A stretch of DNA of 44,193 nt from Clostridia bacterium (GCA_029098305.1 JAQXOB010000025.1:1-44193); one strand, 5' to 3'. Positions 25,914 through 35,255 are shown, counted from the stretch's first letter. Notes: generated from the letters alone by a model not told the origin. Program-made: numbers and translations.

Positions 25914-27389
25914 GTGAGAGAAGAATATGATGTCATAATTGTCGGCACAGGTGTGGCAGGTCTTTATGGTGCATTAAGATTTACAGGAAAGAAAGCAAAT
26001 GTGCTTTTAATAAGCAAGAGAGAGCTGGCTCTATCTAATAGCTCGCTTGCACAAGGCGGAGTTGCCTGTGTTCTTGACACTGTAAATGACAATTATCAAT
26101 TGCATTTTAACGATACAATGATTGCCGGCAAGCAAAAAAACAACGAAGAAGCAGTTCGTGTGCTTGTAGAAGAAGGCCCATCAGATGTATTAAAGCTCAA
26201 AGAATATGGAGTTGAGTTTGATATTGCAACTGATGGTACCTTGGCAAAAACCCTTGAGGCAGGCCATTCACGCCACAGGATAGTTCATCATAAAGATAGC
26301 ACCGGCAAGGCTATCGTAGATGCATTGATAGAAGAAGTTAAAAAACATAATAATATTACTATCGTAGAAAACACAACAGTTTATACCATAGAAAAAGCAA
26401 CAAATGGCTTTGTATTGGGACTTATCAGTGATAATGGTGATAAGTTATCTATCAAAACTCATTATTGTATGTTATGCACAGGTGGTATCGGCAGAGTTTA
26501 TAAATACACTACAAACTCTGCCATAGCTACCGGAGATGGCAATATGCTTGCTCATCATCTGGGAGCAGAGATAAAAAACCTTAGTTACATACAATTTCAC
26601 CCTACAGCCTTTGCTGCTGAAGAGAATCGAGAGCGTTTCCTTATAAGCGAGGCTGTCAGAGGCGAGGGAGCCCATTTGCTTAATTGTGAAGGAAAAAGCT
26701 TTACAAAGAAATACGACGAACGTGGCGACCTTGCTCCAAGAGATGTGGTATCTAATGCTATCATAAGAGAAAGTTTATGCACCGAAAGTGAAAATTTCTA
26801 TCTCGATATATCTCACAAAGATGAAAAATTTTTGAAAAACAGATTCCCAATGATATATGAAAAGTGTTTGCAGGAGGGGGTAGACATCACGAAGGACAAA
26901 ATTCCTGTTTTCCCTTGTCAGCATTATCTCATGGGCGGTATTGACATCAATCTCAATGGCCAGACGTGCGTAGACAGGCTATATGCCGCGGGCGAGTGTT
27001 CGCATAGTGGTGTGCACGGTGCCAATCGTTTGGCGAGTAACTCTTTATTAGAGGCACTGGTTTTTTCACGTCGTGCTGCTGATGATATAATGAAGCGGAT
27101 TGATGCTAATCGTGACGAAATGATAGAGAATGTTCCCACATTGCAACAAAATGGAACAAAAAAACTTCCCACAGGTGTGAGAACAGAAATCCGCAGTATA
27201 ATGCAAAAGGTATGTTTTGTTTTGCCAAAGCCTGAGCTTCAAGAGGAAGCACTAAAGCGTGTAAGAGATATTATGGACATGCTTAACGACGTCGAGCTGG
27301 AGCTTACTCGTGATCTTATAGAAGCGAAGAGTTTGGCTTTTACTGCTTATACTGTAATAAATGAAAGTGTGAATAGAAACAATGATTAA
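25914..27389 (+). CDS. nadB: L-aspartate oxidase
   Basis: This FAD enzyme converts aspartate to iminoaspartate, the first step of de novo NAD synthesis. It has 491 residues. Motifs: the dinucleotide-binding IIVGTGVAGLYGALR at the start, SLAQGGVACVL, GHSRHRIVHHKDSTGKAI, the FAD-binding CTGGIGRVYKYTTN, QFHPTA, SEAVRGEGAHLLN, PRDVVSNAI, and HSGVHGANRLASNSLLEALVF. The start is GTG at 25914 with GGAAGG upstream, 24 nt after secA. nadC overlaps its 3' end. No nadA (quinolinate synthase) lies in the window. Confidence 0.95.
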   Translation: MREEYDVIIVGTGVAGLYGALRFTGKKANVLLISKRELALSNSSLAQGGVACVLDTVNDNYQLHFNDTMIAGKQKNNEEAVRVLVEEGPSDVLKLKEYGVEFDIATDGTLAKTLEAGHSRHRIVHHKDSTGKAIVDALIEEVKKHNNITIVENTTVYTIEKATNGFVLGLISDNGDKLSIKTHYCMLCTGGIGRVYKYTTNSAIATGDGNMLAHHLGAEIKNLSYIQFHPTAFAAEENRERFLISEAVRGEGAHLLNCEGKSFTKKYDERGDLAPRDVVSNAIIRESLCTESENFYLDISHKDEKFLKNRFPMIYEKCLQEGVDITKDKIPVFPCQHYLMGGIDINLNGQTCVDRLYAAGECSHSGVHGANRLASNSLLEALVFSRRAADDIMKRIDANRDEMIENVPTLQQNGTKKLPTGVRTEIRSIMQKVCFVLPKPELQEEALKRVRDIMDMLNDVELELTRDLIEAKSLAFTAYTVINESVNRNND

Positions 27390-28215
27390 TATGCTATATG
27401 TTGATGAAATTATAAAAAAGGCATTGCTGGAGGATATTAACTATATTGATGTTACAACCGATAATTTAATTCCTGAAGATGCCCAGAATAAAGCTCAGTT
27501 GATTGCAAAAGCAGATGGTGTCTTGTGTGGTATTGATGTTGCGTTCAGAGTTTTTGAAACACTGCAAAGTGATATTACCCTTATTAAACATATTAACGAT
27601 GGTGAAAGGGTAAAAAAAGGCGACATTATAGCCGATATATCGGGCAAAACTCGTGCTATTTTAAAGGCTGAGCGAACAGCACTAAATCTCTTACAACATA
27701 TGAGTGGTATTGCAACCGCTACAAACAGATATGTTGAGATAGTAAAGGGAACAAGGGCTAATATAGTCGATACCAGAAAAACATTGCCCGGACTAAGAGC
27801 TATTCAAAAATACGCTGTTACTGTCGGTGGTGGTAAAAATCATAGATTTAATCTGAGTGATGCCGCAATGCTAAAGGACAATCACATTGACGCAGCAGGA
27901 GGAATTAAGCAAGCTGTTTATAGTCTTCGTGAAAAAATAGGTCATATGACGAAGATAGAGGTAGAGGTTCGTGATTTGGACGAGCTTAAGCAGGCTTTAG
28001 ATGCTAAGTGTGATATCATTATGCTTGATAATATGTCACCTGAAATAATGAAGCGTGCTGTTGAAATCACGAATGGAAAATCTATTTTAGAAGCATCAGG
28101 TGGTATTACAGATGAAACCCTGAGAGCTGTCGCAGAAACAGGAGTAGATATAATATCAGTTGGTGCACTCACACATTCTGTAAAAGCCTTTGATATTAGT
28201 CTTAAAATTTATTGA
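27382..28215 (+). CDS. nadC: Nicotinate-nucleotide pyrophosphorylase (quinolinate phosphoribosyltransferase)
   Basis: The 277-residue enzyme makes nicotinate mononucleotide from quinolinate and PRPP. Motifs: ALLEDINYIDVTTDNL, ERTALNLLQHMSGIAT, VDTRKTLPGLRAIQKYAV, GGGKNHRFNLSDAAMLKDNH, VEVRDLDE, ILEASGGI and ISVGALTHSVKA near the end. It overlaps nadB by 8 nt. The first ATG (27382) and the third-codon ATG (27391) are both possible starts; neither has a good ribosome site, which fits translational coupling. Confidence 0.95.
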   Translation: MINMLYVDEIIKKALLEDINYIDVTTDNLIPEDAQNKAQLIAKADGVLCGIDVAFRVFETLQSDITLIKHINDGERVKKGDIIADISGKTRAILKAERTALNLLQHMSGIATATNRYVEIVKGTRANIVDTRKTLPGLRAIQKYAVTVGGGKNHRFNLSDAAMLKDNHIDAAGGIKQAVYSLREKIGHMTKIEVEVRDLDELKQALDAKCDIIMLDNMSPEIMKRAVEITNGKSILEASGGITDETLRAVAETGVDIISVGALTHSVKAFDISLKIY

Positions 28216-28239
28216 GGTTAATAATTATTGTTAAAAAAC

Positions 28240-28268
28240 ACTCCGGATTTTTTCCGGAGTCGAATTTT
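28240..28268 (+). terminator. Terminator after nadC
   Basis: An 8-bp GC-rich perfect stem (28240-28247 with 28253-28260) has a short T loop. The T run after it is interrupted (CGAATTTT), so efficiency is uncertain. Confidence 0.65.
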
Positions 28269-28320
28269 ACAGTTGAATTTCCAAAATTTTACTTATTATC
28301 TTGAAAACTTATAAATAATA

Positions 28321-28455
28321 ATGTATTATAAGCGTGTACAAAGTGTGTTTGGAGTGCTAAAGTTCCGCTACACGATGTTTTATTATAGTGTGGGTAAGAT
28401 TGGATTGGCTTTTTTGATGTTGCTTATGATGATACTCTTATTATTTGATATTTAA
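28321..28455 (+). CDS. Possible 44-residue membrane peptide
   Basis: This short ORF encodes a basic N-terminus (MYYKRVQSVFG) and a strongly hydrophobic stretch (about residues 26-42, including LAFLMLLMMILLLF). That is the layout of a one-helix membrane peptide or a type I toxin-like peptide. However, no ribosome-binding site precedes the ATG, and the -10 box of the nearest promoter overlaps the ORF start. It may be chance, or the region may be transcribed as RNA. It does not resemble a family I can name. Confidence 0.2.
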   Translation: MYYKRVQSVFGVLKFRYTMFYYSVGKIGLAFLMLLMMILLLFDI

Positions 28456-28637
28456 AATATCGTATAGAGAAGATTATTTAAGCATCATACGAATTAAGCC
28501 TTACGATGAATAATATTAGTTTTCCAACTGATAATATTGACAGACCATTATTTGCCCAAAGCAATATAATACGCAAATCTTACCTATGATTTTAAAAGAA
28601 TTGGCTACACATTTTTATCAAAAAGGAGACAAATAAA

Positions 28638-29213
28638 ATGAAAAGGATTATTGCATTATTGATTACTCTAAGCTTAGTATGTATGCTTGGCGCGTGTGGA
28701 GAGAAAGCCGGCAACTCATCGGTTGCATCAGATTCACAGCAGACTACTGTTTCTGAGCAGGCATCTACACCGGAAACTGACTCAACCGCTTCTGAAGGCG
28801 ACAGCAGTTCCAGTGCCACACCTGCACAAACTTTGTTAGCAGATTTTAGAGAGAGAATGAATACTGCAACTGATGTAAACGCAGAAGAGCTTGCAAACGC
28901 ATTGCTTGAGAACGAGGTTATTCAGTTTGCACCTGCTGTAATGCCTGTAGAACCTGGATTTTTAAATGGTTTTTCAAGTGAAATTTCAGGTTTTTCTGAG
29001 GGCGTTATGTTTGGACCAATGATAGGCACAATTCCATTTATTGGTTATATTTTTGTATTAGATGATGGCACCGATGTAGAGACATTTAAACAGCAGCTCA
29101 AAGATAATGCAGACCTGAGATGGAATATCTGCACACAGGCTGATGAGCTTGTATGTGATTCAGTTGGAAATGTAGTATTCTTTAATATGAGTCCATTGAG
29201 CTTTGAAGAATAA
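28638..29213 (+). CDS. Putative lipoprotein of unknown function
   Basis: The 191-residue protein has lipoprotein signal MKRIIALLITLSLVCMLGAC (lipid Cys20), then a Ser/Thr/Glu-rich linker to about residue 60 and a small C-terminal domain. The end (GYIFVLDDGTDVETFKQQLK through DSVGNVVFFNMSP) resembles the short DUF4358-type lipoproteins of clostridia, a weak resemblance. A consensus ribosome site AAGGAG precedes the ATG. It stands alone between two terminators, upstream of the MBOAT acyltransferase gene. Confidence 0.8.
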   Translation: MKRIIALLITLSLVCMLGACGEKAGNSSVASDSQQTTVSEQASTPETDSTASEGDSSSSATPAQTLLADFRERMNTATDVNAEELANALLENEVIQFAPAVMPVEPGFLNGFSSEISGFSEGVMFGPMIGTIPFIGYIFVLDDGTDVETFKQQLKDNADLRWNICTQADELVCDSVGNVVFFNMSPLSFEE

Positions 29214-29225
29214 TTTATAAATCTT

Positions 29226-29270
29226 AAGCAGGTGTGATACCTTTAGTATATACACCTGCTTTTGTTTTTT
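29226..29270 (+). terminator. Terminator between lipoprotein and acyltransferase genes
   Basis: A 10-bp perfect stem (29226-29235 with 29252-29261) has a 16-nt loop and is followed by TTGTTTTTT. It overlaps the upstream end of the longest acyltransferase open frame, which supports the later TTG start. Confidence 0.85.
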
Positions 29271-29282
29271 GGAGGAGTTTAT

Positions 29283-30683
29283 TTGATATTTTCAAGTATA
29301 CCTTTTTTATTCTATTTTCTTCCTATAACAGTTCTGCTATATTTTATTAGCCCCAAAAAGCTGAAAAATGCTGTAATTTTGCTTGCCAGTATGGTGTTTT
29401 ATGCATGGGGAGAGCAAAAGCTTACGCTTCTCTTTGCAGGCTCGATATTATTAGGGTGGGTATTTGGACTGTTGATTGAAAAAGCGAACAAAACTAAGTT
29501 AAGAAAGGTGTTTTTATGCTTTTCTGTGCTGGTGAATTTGGGCCTTTTGGTGTATTTTAAATACACTGATTTCTTTATAATGAATTTTAATAAAGTGTTC
29601 GGTCTTTCAATCCCACTATTAAGATTAACATTGCCAATAGGTATTAGCTTCTATACGTTTCAGATAATGAGTTATACTATTGATGTTTATAGAGGTGATG
29701 TTCCCGCTCAGAAAAATCTGGTTAATTTTGCAGCATACGTTTCATCTTTTCCTCAGCTGATAGCAGGCCCTATTGTAAGATATTCTGACATAGCCAAACA
29801 GCTAGAGAATAGAACACATAGTGTAGATAAAATTACACAAGGTATCAAGCGTTTTCTGATAGGTCTAGGCAAAAAGGTTTTAATTGCTAATACAATAGGT
29901 GAGATATGCACTTTGTTTCGTGATTCAAATGATATTTCTATTCTCTATTATTGGATGTATGCTATATCGTTTACTTTGCAAATATATTTCGATTTTTCCG
30001 GATATAGCGATATGGCAATAGGTCTAGGCAAGATTTTTGGATTCGACTTCATAGAAAACTTCAATTATCCATATATTTCAGGCAGCATAACAGAATTTTG
30101 GAGACGTTGGCATATTTCGCTTGGTTCTTGGTTCAGAGATTATGTTTATATTCCTCTAGGTGGCAATCGCAGAGGAATATGCAGACAACTTTTTAACATT
30201 TTTGTAGTTTGGATGCTTACAGGCTTTTGGCATGGTGCAGCGTGGAATTTTATTTTATGGGGATTATTCTATGCTATATTGCTCACGGTCGAAAAGCTCG
30301 GATTCAAGAAATGGTTGTCAAAGCACAAAGTTGTAGGACATTTGTATGTAATACTAGCGGTTATTTTTGGATTTATTCTGTTTAATGCTAATGATTTGAG
30401 TCAGGTCGCCAGCGATATATCGGGTATGTTTGCTTTTGGCAGATTATCATTTGTTTCAAATGAATCATTATATTATCTCCGATCATATGCTGTGCTGTTT
30501 ATCTTGGCAATCATAGGTGCTACTCCTATTCCTAAAAAGATAGTTGCATCAATTTCTAAGAGTAAAGCCGGAAGCACTATTTTTTCTGTGATAGAGCCGA
30601 TTGCACTTGTTGCAATATTACTTTTAGTGACATCTTATCTTGTGGATGGTTCGTTCAACCCGTTCCTGTATTTTCGTTTTTAA
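29283..30683 (+). CDS. MBOAT-family membrane O-acyltransferase (AlgI/DltB-like)
   Basis: The 466-residue polytopic membrane enzyme probably moves acyl (often acetyl) groups across the membrane to an extracellular polymer, as AlgI does for alginate. The chosen TTG at 29283 follows GGAGGAG by 5-6 nt and gives the usual N-terminus IFSSIPFLFYFLPITVLLY. Conserved parts: LTLPIGISFYTFQIMSYTID, SSFPQLIAGPIVRY, FWRRWHISLGSWFRDYVYIPLGG and TGFWHGAAWNFILWG, which has the catalytic His. It is followed 13 nt later by a DHHW-type partner. The acceptor polymer is unknown. Confidence 0.92.
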   Translation: MIFSSIPFLFYFLPITVLLYFISPKKLKNAVILLASMVFYAWGEQKLTLLFAGSILLGWVFGLLIEKANKTKLRKVFLCFSVLVNLGLLVYFKYTDFFIMNFNKVFGLSIPLLRLTLPIGISFYTFQIMSYTIDVYRGDVPAQKNLVNFAAYVSSFPQLIAGPIVRYSDIAKQLENRTHSVDKITQGIKRFLIGLGKKVLIANTIGEICTLFRDSNDISILYYWMYAISFTLQIYFDFSGYSDMAIGLGKIFGFDFIENFNYPYISGSITEFWRRWHISLGSWFRDYVYIPLGGNRRGICRQLFNIFVVWMLTGFWHGAAWNFILWGLFYAILLTVEKLGFKKWLSKHKVVGHLYVILAVIFGFILFNANDLSQVASDISGMFAFGRLSFVSNESLYYLRSYAVLFILAIIGATPIPKKIVASISKSKAGSTIFSVIEPIALVAILLLVTSYLVDGSFNPFLYFRF

Positions 30684-30696
30684 GCGAGGTGTTGAG

Positions 30697-31794
30697 ATGA
30701 GAATAAAAAACATAATCACTCTGATTTTAGTATCTTCAGTTATAGTAGGTTTTTCTTTAGCCCAAATAATAAAGTCGCCGGAGCAGTATTCTATGACAGA
30801 GCGTCGAGTTTTGGCGCAAAAACCGGAGCTTTCTGCAGAACAACTTATTTCAGGAAAGTTTATGTCACAGTTTGAGGAATACACCTTAGATCAATTTCCT
30901 ATGCGTGATACCTTTCGTTCAATAAAGGCAAATGCATCACGAAGTATTTTTTTGCGTAAGGACAACAACGGCTTTTATTATGCCAAAGGTCATTTATCTA
31001 AACTAGAATATCCTCTAAACGATGTTAAGATAGCAAATTCGATTAGTAAAATAGATGAGATATACAAAAAGTATTTATCAAAAACTGATTGTAAGATGTA
31101 TCTTTCTATAATTCCTGATAAAAACTACTTCCTTGCTCCGCTGTCTAATCATATCACTATGGATTATAATTCGCTTGAAAATGAAATATGCGAGAATATG
31201 GGTTATCTTGAATATATTGATATATTTGATAAGCTATCATTAGATGACTATTATCACACCGATCAACATTGGAAACAAGAAAACTTGAAAGAATTATCAG
31301 AATATCTTTTAACTTCAATGAATATGCCTGCAAATCAGACTTTTGAGGATAACTTGCTCGAGAAGCCTTTTTATGGCACATATTATGGTCAAGCATCACT
31401 CAACATTCAGCCTGATGAAATACACTATCTAACAAATGAAATTACAGATTCATGTGTTGTAACCAGTTATAGCACAGGCTTACCAAAGCAGAGTGTATTA
31501 TATGATTTTGACAAAGCTAATGGCAAAGACCCATACGAAATGTTTCTTTCAGGATCTGAACCATTGCTTGTGATTGAAAATCCAGGCTCTGCTTCAAATA
31601 GAGAGCTGGTGATTTTCAGAGATTCTTTTGCTAGTAGTCTTACACCGCTGATGATATCTGATTATTCCAAAATTACTTTAATAGATCTACGATATATCCA
31701 AAGTTCAATACTTTATAATTTTGTGAATTTTTCAAACCAAGATGTATTGTTTTTATACAGCACATTAGTGCTTAATAACAATATCTCAATGTAA
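30697..31794 (+). CDS. DHHW-family (AlgJ/AlgX-like) extracellular acylation partner
   Basis: The 365-residue protein has an N-terminal signal anchor (about residues 5-23) and an extracellular SGNH/GDSL-like domain. The DHHW-family motif is visible as YYHTDQHW (canonical TDHHW). FRDSFASSLTPLM near the C-terminus gives the expected catalytic Ser region. The start is ATG 30697 with GAGGTG upstream; the open frame begins 57 nt earlier inside the acyltransferase gene. Proteins of this type act with AlgI-like acyltransferases to acylate exported polysaccharides. The pairing is seen; the polysaccharide is not known. Confidence 0.88.
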   Translation: MRIKNIITLILVSSVIVGFSLAQIIKSPEQYSMTERRVLAQKPELSAEQLISGKFMSQFEEYTLDQFPMRDTFRSIKANASRSIFLRKDNNGFYYAKGHLSKLEYPLNDVKIANSISKIDEIYKKYLSKTDCKMYLSIIPDKNYFLAPLSNHITMDYNSLENEICENMGYLEYIDIFDKLSLDDYYHTDQHWKQENLKELSEYLLTSMNMPANQTFEDNLLEKPFYGTYYGQASLNIQPDEIHYLTNEITDSCVVTSYSTGLPKQSVLYDFDKANGKDPYEMFLSGSEPLLVIENPGSASNRELVIFRDSFASSLTPLMISDYSKITLIDLRYIQSSILYNFVNFSNQDVLFLYSTLVLNNNISM

Positions 31795-31812
31795 AACTAA
31801 ATATAAAAAAAC

Positions 31813-31858
31813 AAAAGCAGTGAAGTCTAATCTAATAGAAATTCACTGCTTTTTAATT
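31813..31858. terminator. Bidirectional terminator between convergent genes
   Basis: A 12-bp perfect stem (31813-31824 with 31842-31853) has a 17-nt loop, T-rich on the plus side and A-rich on the left flank. It can end both the DHHW gene and the dockerin gene on the minus strand. Confidence 0.85.
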
Positions 31859-31879
31859 ATATAGTTAATAAGTATTCAT

Positions 31880-33409
31880 TTAATCACATTGAACGAAAAT
31901 AGCAGCGTTCAGTGCATTAGATCTAGATGTGTACCATCTAAATACATATCCATATTTGTCTGAGCGTTTAAGTCCTAGATATTTGCCTGTTATTGAATCT
32001 CGGATATGCACTGTACCATCAGTAGCAGCCGTAATGGTCAATGGATTCAATGGTTGATCAGTAAATAGGGTAGAGTAGTCATCTTTATTAGAACATATAT
32101 ACATTTTGTTATATGCGTTCTTTAGATAATACTTTCCTTCACCGTTTCCTTCCAAAGTATATGCACATTGTGATTCTGCAAGAGCATACCCATCGGTGCT
32201 ATCATGCAAAAATTCAAGAGCAGATAAAGAATTATCTGGTGCATATCCACCTAGAGCATAAAAATTATTATCAGTTATCATCAGATATCCTAAAACAGTT
32301 AGATCTGATATATTAAATGAATCGCATTTAAAGAAAGAGTATCCACCGTTATAAGAGAATTCTGTATCAATTGTATCGCTGTCCGAAGTGTTGGTATCAC
32401 TTTCTACATTCGTATCAGTATTTACCTCAGTATCTGTGGGTAATGTATCGGTAGTGCTATCACTGTCAGCGTTTGCGATTAAATGGTAATCTGATCTATA
32501 GGCTACCCTGAGCATTATCTTTGAGTCATATTGATATGGCACGCATATTAGGTCTATTGTAGATCCCAATTTCACATCAGCCGGCAAATCAGCCGGTCGG
32601 TAACAGTCTACAGATGAACTACCTTTTGAGACAGTTAATATGCCACTGCTATATGATGTTACTTTAACATTTTTTAATATAACTTTTGTAGAAAGATAGT
32701 CCGACAAATCTGAAATTTCAACTTCAACAGGTGGAATCTCTTTATTGTTAGTAGAAATAAGCTCCACTTTCTCAGGACTGCTTATTTGCAGACTAGAGAG
32801 ATAAAGACTTGTTGTACCTGTTACATCTACAATAGAATTTAAAGGATATTTACCTGAAGCCGTTCCTTCTTTGTCAAATATCTGATAACTCACAACCTTA
32901 CCATTGTTTATTTCTTCTAGTATGATTGTGTTATTACCATATACATATACTACCTGACCTCTAATTTTTACATATGCATCTTTGCCTAGCTTACGTGCCT
33001 GGGCAAGTGTAAGTGTTTCCAACTCTGTGTCAATGTTGTCGCTGGTTATAATGTCAGATTCATAACTTTCTGTATCTGATTCCGTACCGCTTTGAGTATC
33101 AGTATCATTTTCGTTATATGATTCTACAGGAAATGCATCGATAATCTTAGCAATATATTTTTGAACACAAGTTACATCAACAAGATTTATATCGCCGTAT
33201 TTCTCATCTACATCCGCCATCATCAAGGCAGCAGGCTTTAGTTGAATGAGCTTTGCAATATGCTTTTGCATGATTACCACATCGCCCATAGCAATTTCGC
33301 CATTTAAATCAGCATCACCATATATGACAGATTCAGCAGACACACTGCCAATGTATAATGATGTCATCAGTAAGCAGACAGAAAGAAGCAAGGAGATTTT
33401 TTTCTTCAT
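31880..33409 (-). CDS. Secreted protein with N-terminal dockerin and OB-fold-like domain
   Basis: The protein has 509 residues. Order: signal peptide (about 1-25, ending VSA); N-terminal type I dockerin (about 29-95) with loops GDADLNGEIAMGD and ADVDEKYGDINLVD, the second one residue longer than canonical; Asp/Ser/Thr linker (to about 130); an OB-fold-like beta domain (about 135-315, DAYVKIRGQVVYVYGNNTI through IMLRVAYRSDY); a second Asp/Thr linker; and a C-terminal domain (about 355-509) of unknown family. No catalytic motif was recognised, so it may be a binding protein. It lies 40 nt after the oligoendopeptidase gene with no clear terminator, so co-transcription is possible. AAGGAT precedes the ATG and can pair with ATCCT next to it. 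Confidence 0.88.
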   Translation of the reverse strand: MKKKISLLLSVCLLMTSLYIGSVSAESVIYGDADLNGEIAMGDVVIMQKHIAKLIQLKPAALMMADVDEKYGDINLVDVTCVQKYIAKIIDAFPVESYNENDTDTQSGTESDTESYESDIITSDNIDTELETLTLAQARKLGKDAYVKIRGQVVYVYGNNTIILEEINNGKVVSYQIFDKEGTASGKYPLNSIVDVTGTTSLYLSSLQISSPEKVELISTNNKEIPPVEVEISDLSDYLSTKVILKNVKVTSYSSGILTVSKGSSSVDCYRPADLPADVKLGSTIDLICVPYQYDSKIMLRVAYRSDYHLIANADSDSTTDTLPTDTEVNTDTNVESDTNTSDSDTIDTEFSYNGGYSFFKCDSFNISDLTVLGYLMITDNNFYALGGYAPDNSLSALEFLHDSTDGYALAESQCAYTLEGNGEGKYYLKNAYNKMYICSNKDDYSTLFTDQPLNPLTITAATDGTVHIRDSITGKYLGLKRSDKYGYVFRWYTSRSNALNAAIFVQCD

Positions 33410-33449
33410 TTAGGATCGACATCCTTTCTCACATTGCATAATAAATCAA

Positions 33450-35144
33450 TCAAAGGTTTTCCTTTATTTTATTAAGTAGGTTTTCTACCTCTGATGATAG
33501 TATTTTCAAAGAACCATCTTTAAATGGAGAATTCAATCCGGCTTCTTCTAAAAGATCGGTGAAAAGTTTTTCTCCGCCTTGTGACAAAAATCTAACATAT
33601 CTCGCAAATGCATCGTCATAGTCTTTTTGAGATTCCATTAAGAAACCAAATGCAGCTGTTTGTGCCAAGCAATAATCAATGTAATAGAAAGGAGTCTCAA
33701 ATATATGCATCTGATACTGCCAGCGTGTGCCTTTTTCGAGATAAGGAATACCTTCAGTAGAAAGATATGGTCTAAACTCAGCTTCCAGTTTGTTCCATGC
33801 TTCATTTCTATCAGCAGGAGTCATCTCCGGATTTTCATATACTATGTGTTGGAAGTAATCCACAATTGTGCCATAAGGTATAAATGAAAGTGCATCAAAA
33901 GCATGCATAAATTTATATTTGTTTGTTTTATCACCAAAAAACTTGTCAATATATTTCCATGCAAAAAACTCCATGCTCATAGAATGAGTTTCAGCAGTTT
34001 CCATGCCGCCAATGCCAAGCTCATGTACAAAACGGTTGTTTGATGTCATATAATCAGCAAATGCATGACCTGCCTCATGTGTCATAACGTCTATATCAGC
34101 GGAAGTACCGTTGAAGTTAGCAAGGATAAAAGGCTGTTTATATTTATCGAAGGATGTGCAGTATCCGCCACCCCATTTGTTTTCACGAGAAAGCACGTCG
34201 AAAGCTTCGTTTTCGAGCATCATATCAATAAACTTTCCGGTATCTTCGCTCATTTCGTGATACATCTCTTTTGCTGCATTAAATATGCCTTCTGTGTCTA
34301 CGATTGGCTTTGGGTTTCCGCCTGGAATAATAATGTCGTTATCATAAAGCATAAATTTATCAATACCCATTGCTTTTGCGTTTTCTGTTTTAAGACGAGC
34401 TACAACAGGTACAATATCTTTTAGCACATTTTGACGGAATTTCTTTATCATTTCTTCATCATAGCAGAGTCTGCCCATTCTGTAATAGCCAAGCTCTACA
34501 AAGTTTTTATATCCCATTTTGCGAGCCATTTTATCACGGATTTTAACCAGGCGATCAAAGATATCATCTAGCTGATCTGACACCTTATCTAGTCCTCTGC
34601 CAAGTGCTTCGTAAGCTTCTTTTCTGGTATTGCGGTCACCATCTTGAAAATACTTTGTGAGAAGTGTTTTTGGCATTGTTTCGCCTCTGAACTCAAATGT
34701 AAGACCGGCCATCAGCTGTGAATACTCGCTAACTACTTTGTTTTCCTCAACCATCTCCTCTATGATTTCAGGTGACATAGATTTCTTTTCGATTTCATAC
34801 TTCTTAAAGATTAGAGGAGATAGCTCCTTCTCAAGCTCACTTCTGAATTTACTATCAAGCAGTGCATTTGAGTATTCCAGCATGATATTTTGTACTTCTG
34901 GTATAATTTCATCATAATAGTCACGCTCTTTGATGTAAAACTCATCAGCAGTGTTTATAGTGTATCTCATATGAGCCAGAGAATACTCTGTGAATAAATC
35001 TGTAAATAAAGAATTATAATCATCGCGTGCCTTAAGCACATCTTCCACAGAAGCTGCATCTTTTACACGGTCTATAATAGCTTTGCTTTTTTCACGAACT
35101 TCTTCAATAGTAACTCTGTGATATTTAATTTCTGAAACTTTCAT
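33450..35144 (-). CDS. M3-family oligoendopeptidase
   Basis: The 564-residue zinc metallopeptidase has the M3 signature VMTHEAGHAFADYM (HEXXH, near residue 355). A third Glu ligand follows about 25 residues later in GGMETAETHSMSMEFFAW. The N-terminal helical domain (RDDYNSLFTDLFTEYSLAHM) and the C-terminal YYIDYCLAQTAAFGF are typical of PepF-like enzymes. It degrades short peptides in the cytoplasm; no signal peptide is seen. GAGGATG precedes the ATG. The gene is divergent from pduL. Confidence 0.94.
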   Translation of the reverse strand: MKVSEIKYHRVTIEEVREKSKAIIDRVKDAASVEDVLKARDDYNSLFTDLFTEYSLAHMRYTINTADEFYIKERDYYDEIIPEVQNIMLEYSNALLDSKFRSELEKELSPLIFKKYEIEKKSMSPEIIEEMVEENKVVSEYSQLMAGLTFEFRGETMPKTLLTKYFQDGDRNTRKEAYEALGRGLDKVSDQLDDIFDRLVKIRDKMARKMGYKNFVELGYYRMGRLCYDEEMIKKFRQNVLKDIVPVVARLKTENAKAMGIDKFMLYDNDIIIPGGNPKPIVDTEGIFNAAKEMYHEMSEDTGKFIDMMLENEAFDVLSRENKWGGGYCTSFDKYKQPFILANFNGTSADIDVMTHEAGHAFADYMTSNNRFVHELGIGGMETAETHSMSMEFFAWKYIDKFFGDKTNKYKFMHAFDALSFIPYGTIVDYFQHIVYENPEMTPADRNEAWNKLEAEFRPYLSTEGIPYLEKGTRWQYQMHIFETPFYYIDYCLAQTAAFGFLMESQKDYDDAFARYVRFLSQGGEKLFTDLLEEAGLNSPFKDGSLKILSSEVENLLNKIKENL

Positions 35145-35255
35145 TCAAATCATCCTCTCAAATTTGTTATTTTGTAGATTATACCACCATTTATGCATAT
35201 ATTCAAGAATATAAAAAGTATAAAGCAAAATATTTATTTCAACTAAATTAATATC

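Larger units (their letters stand above)
28216..28637 (+). other. 422-bp intergenic region with a terminator, a possible small gene and promoter elements
   Basis: It begins with a terminator hairpin (28240-28260). At 28301-28329 is a good promoter match, TTGAAA-17 nt-TATTAT. Just beyond it CGTGTA (28333-28338) can pair with TACACG (28369-28374), giving a folded segment. A 44-codon ORF starts at 28321. A perfect TATAAT at 28565-28570, with TTGACA 22 nt upstream (too far) or a weaker -35 closer, may drive the lipoprotein gene at 28638. No known RNA family or riboswitch was recognised. Confidence 0.4.
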
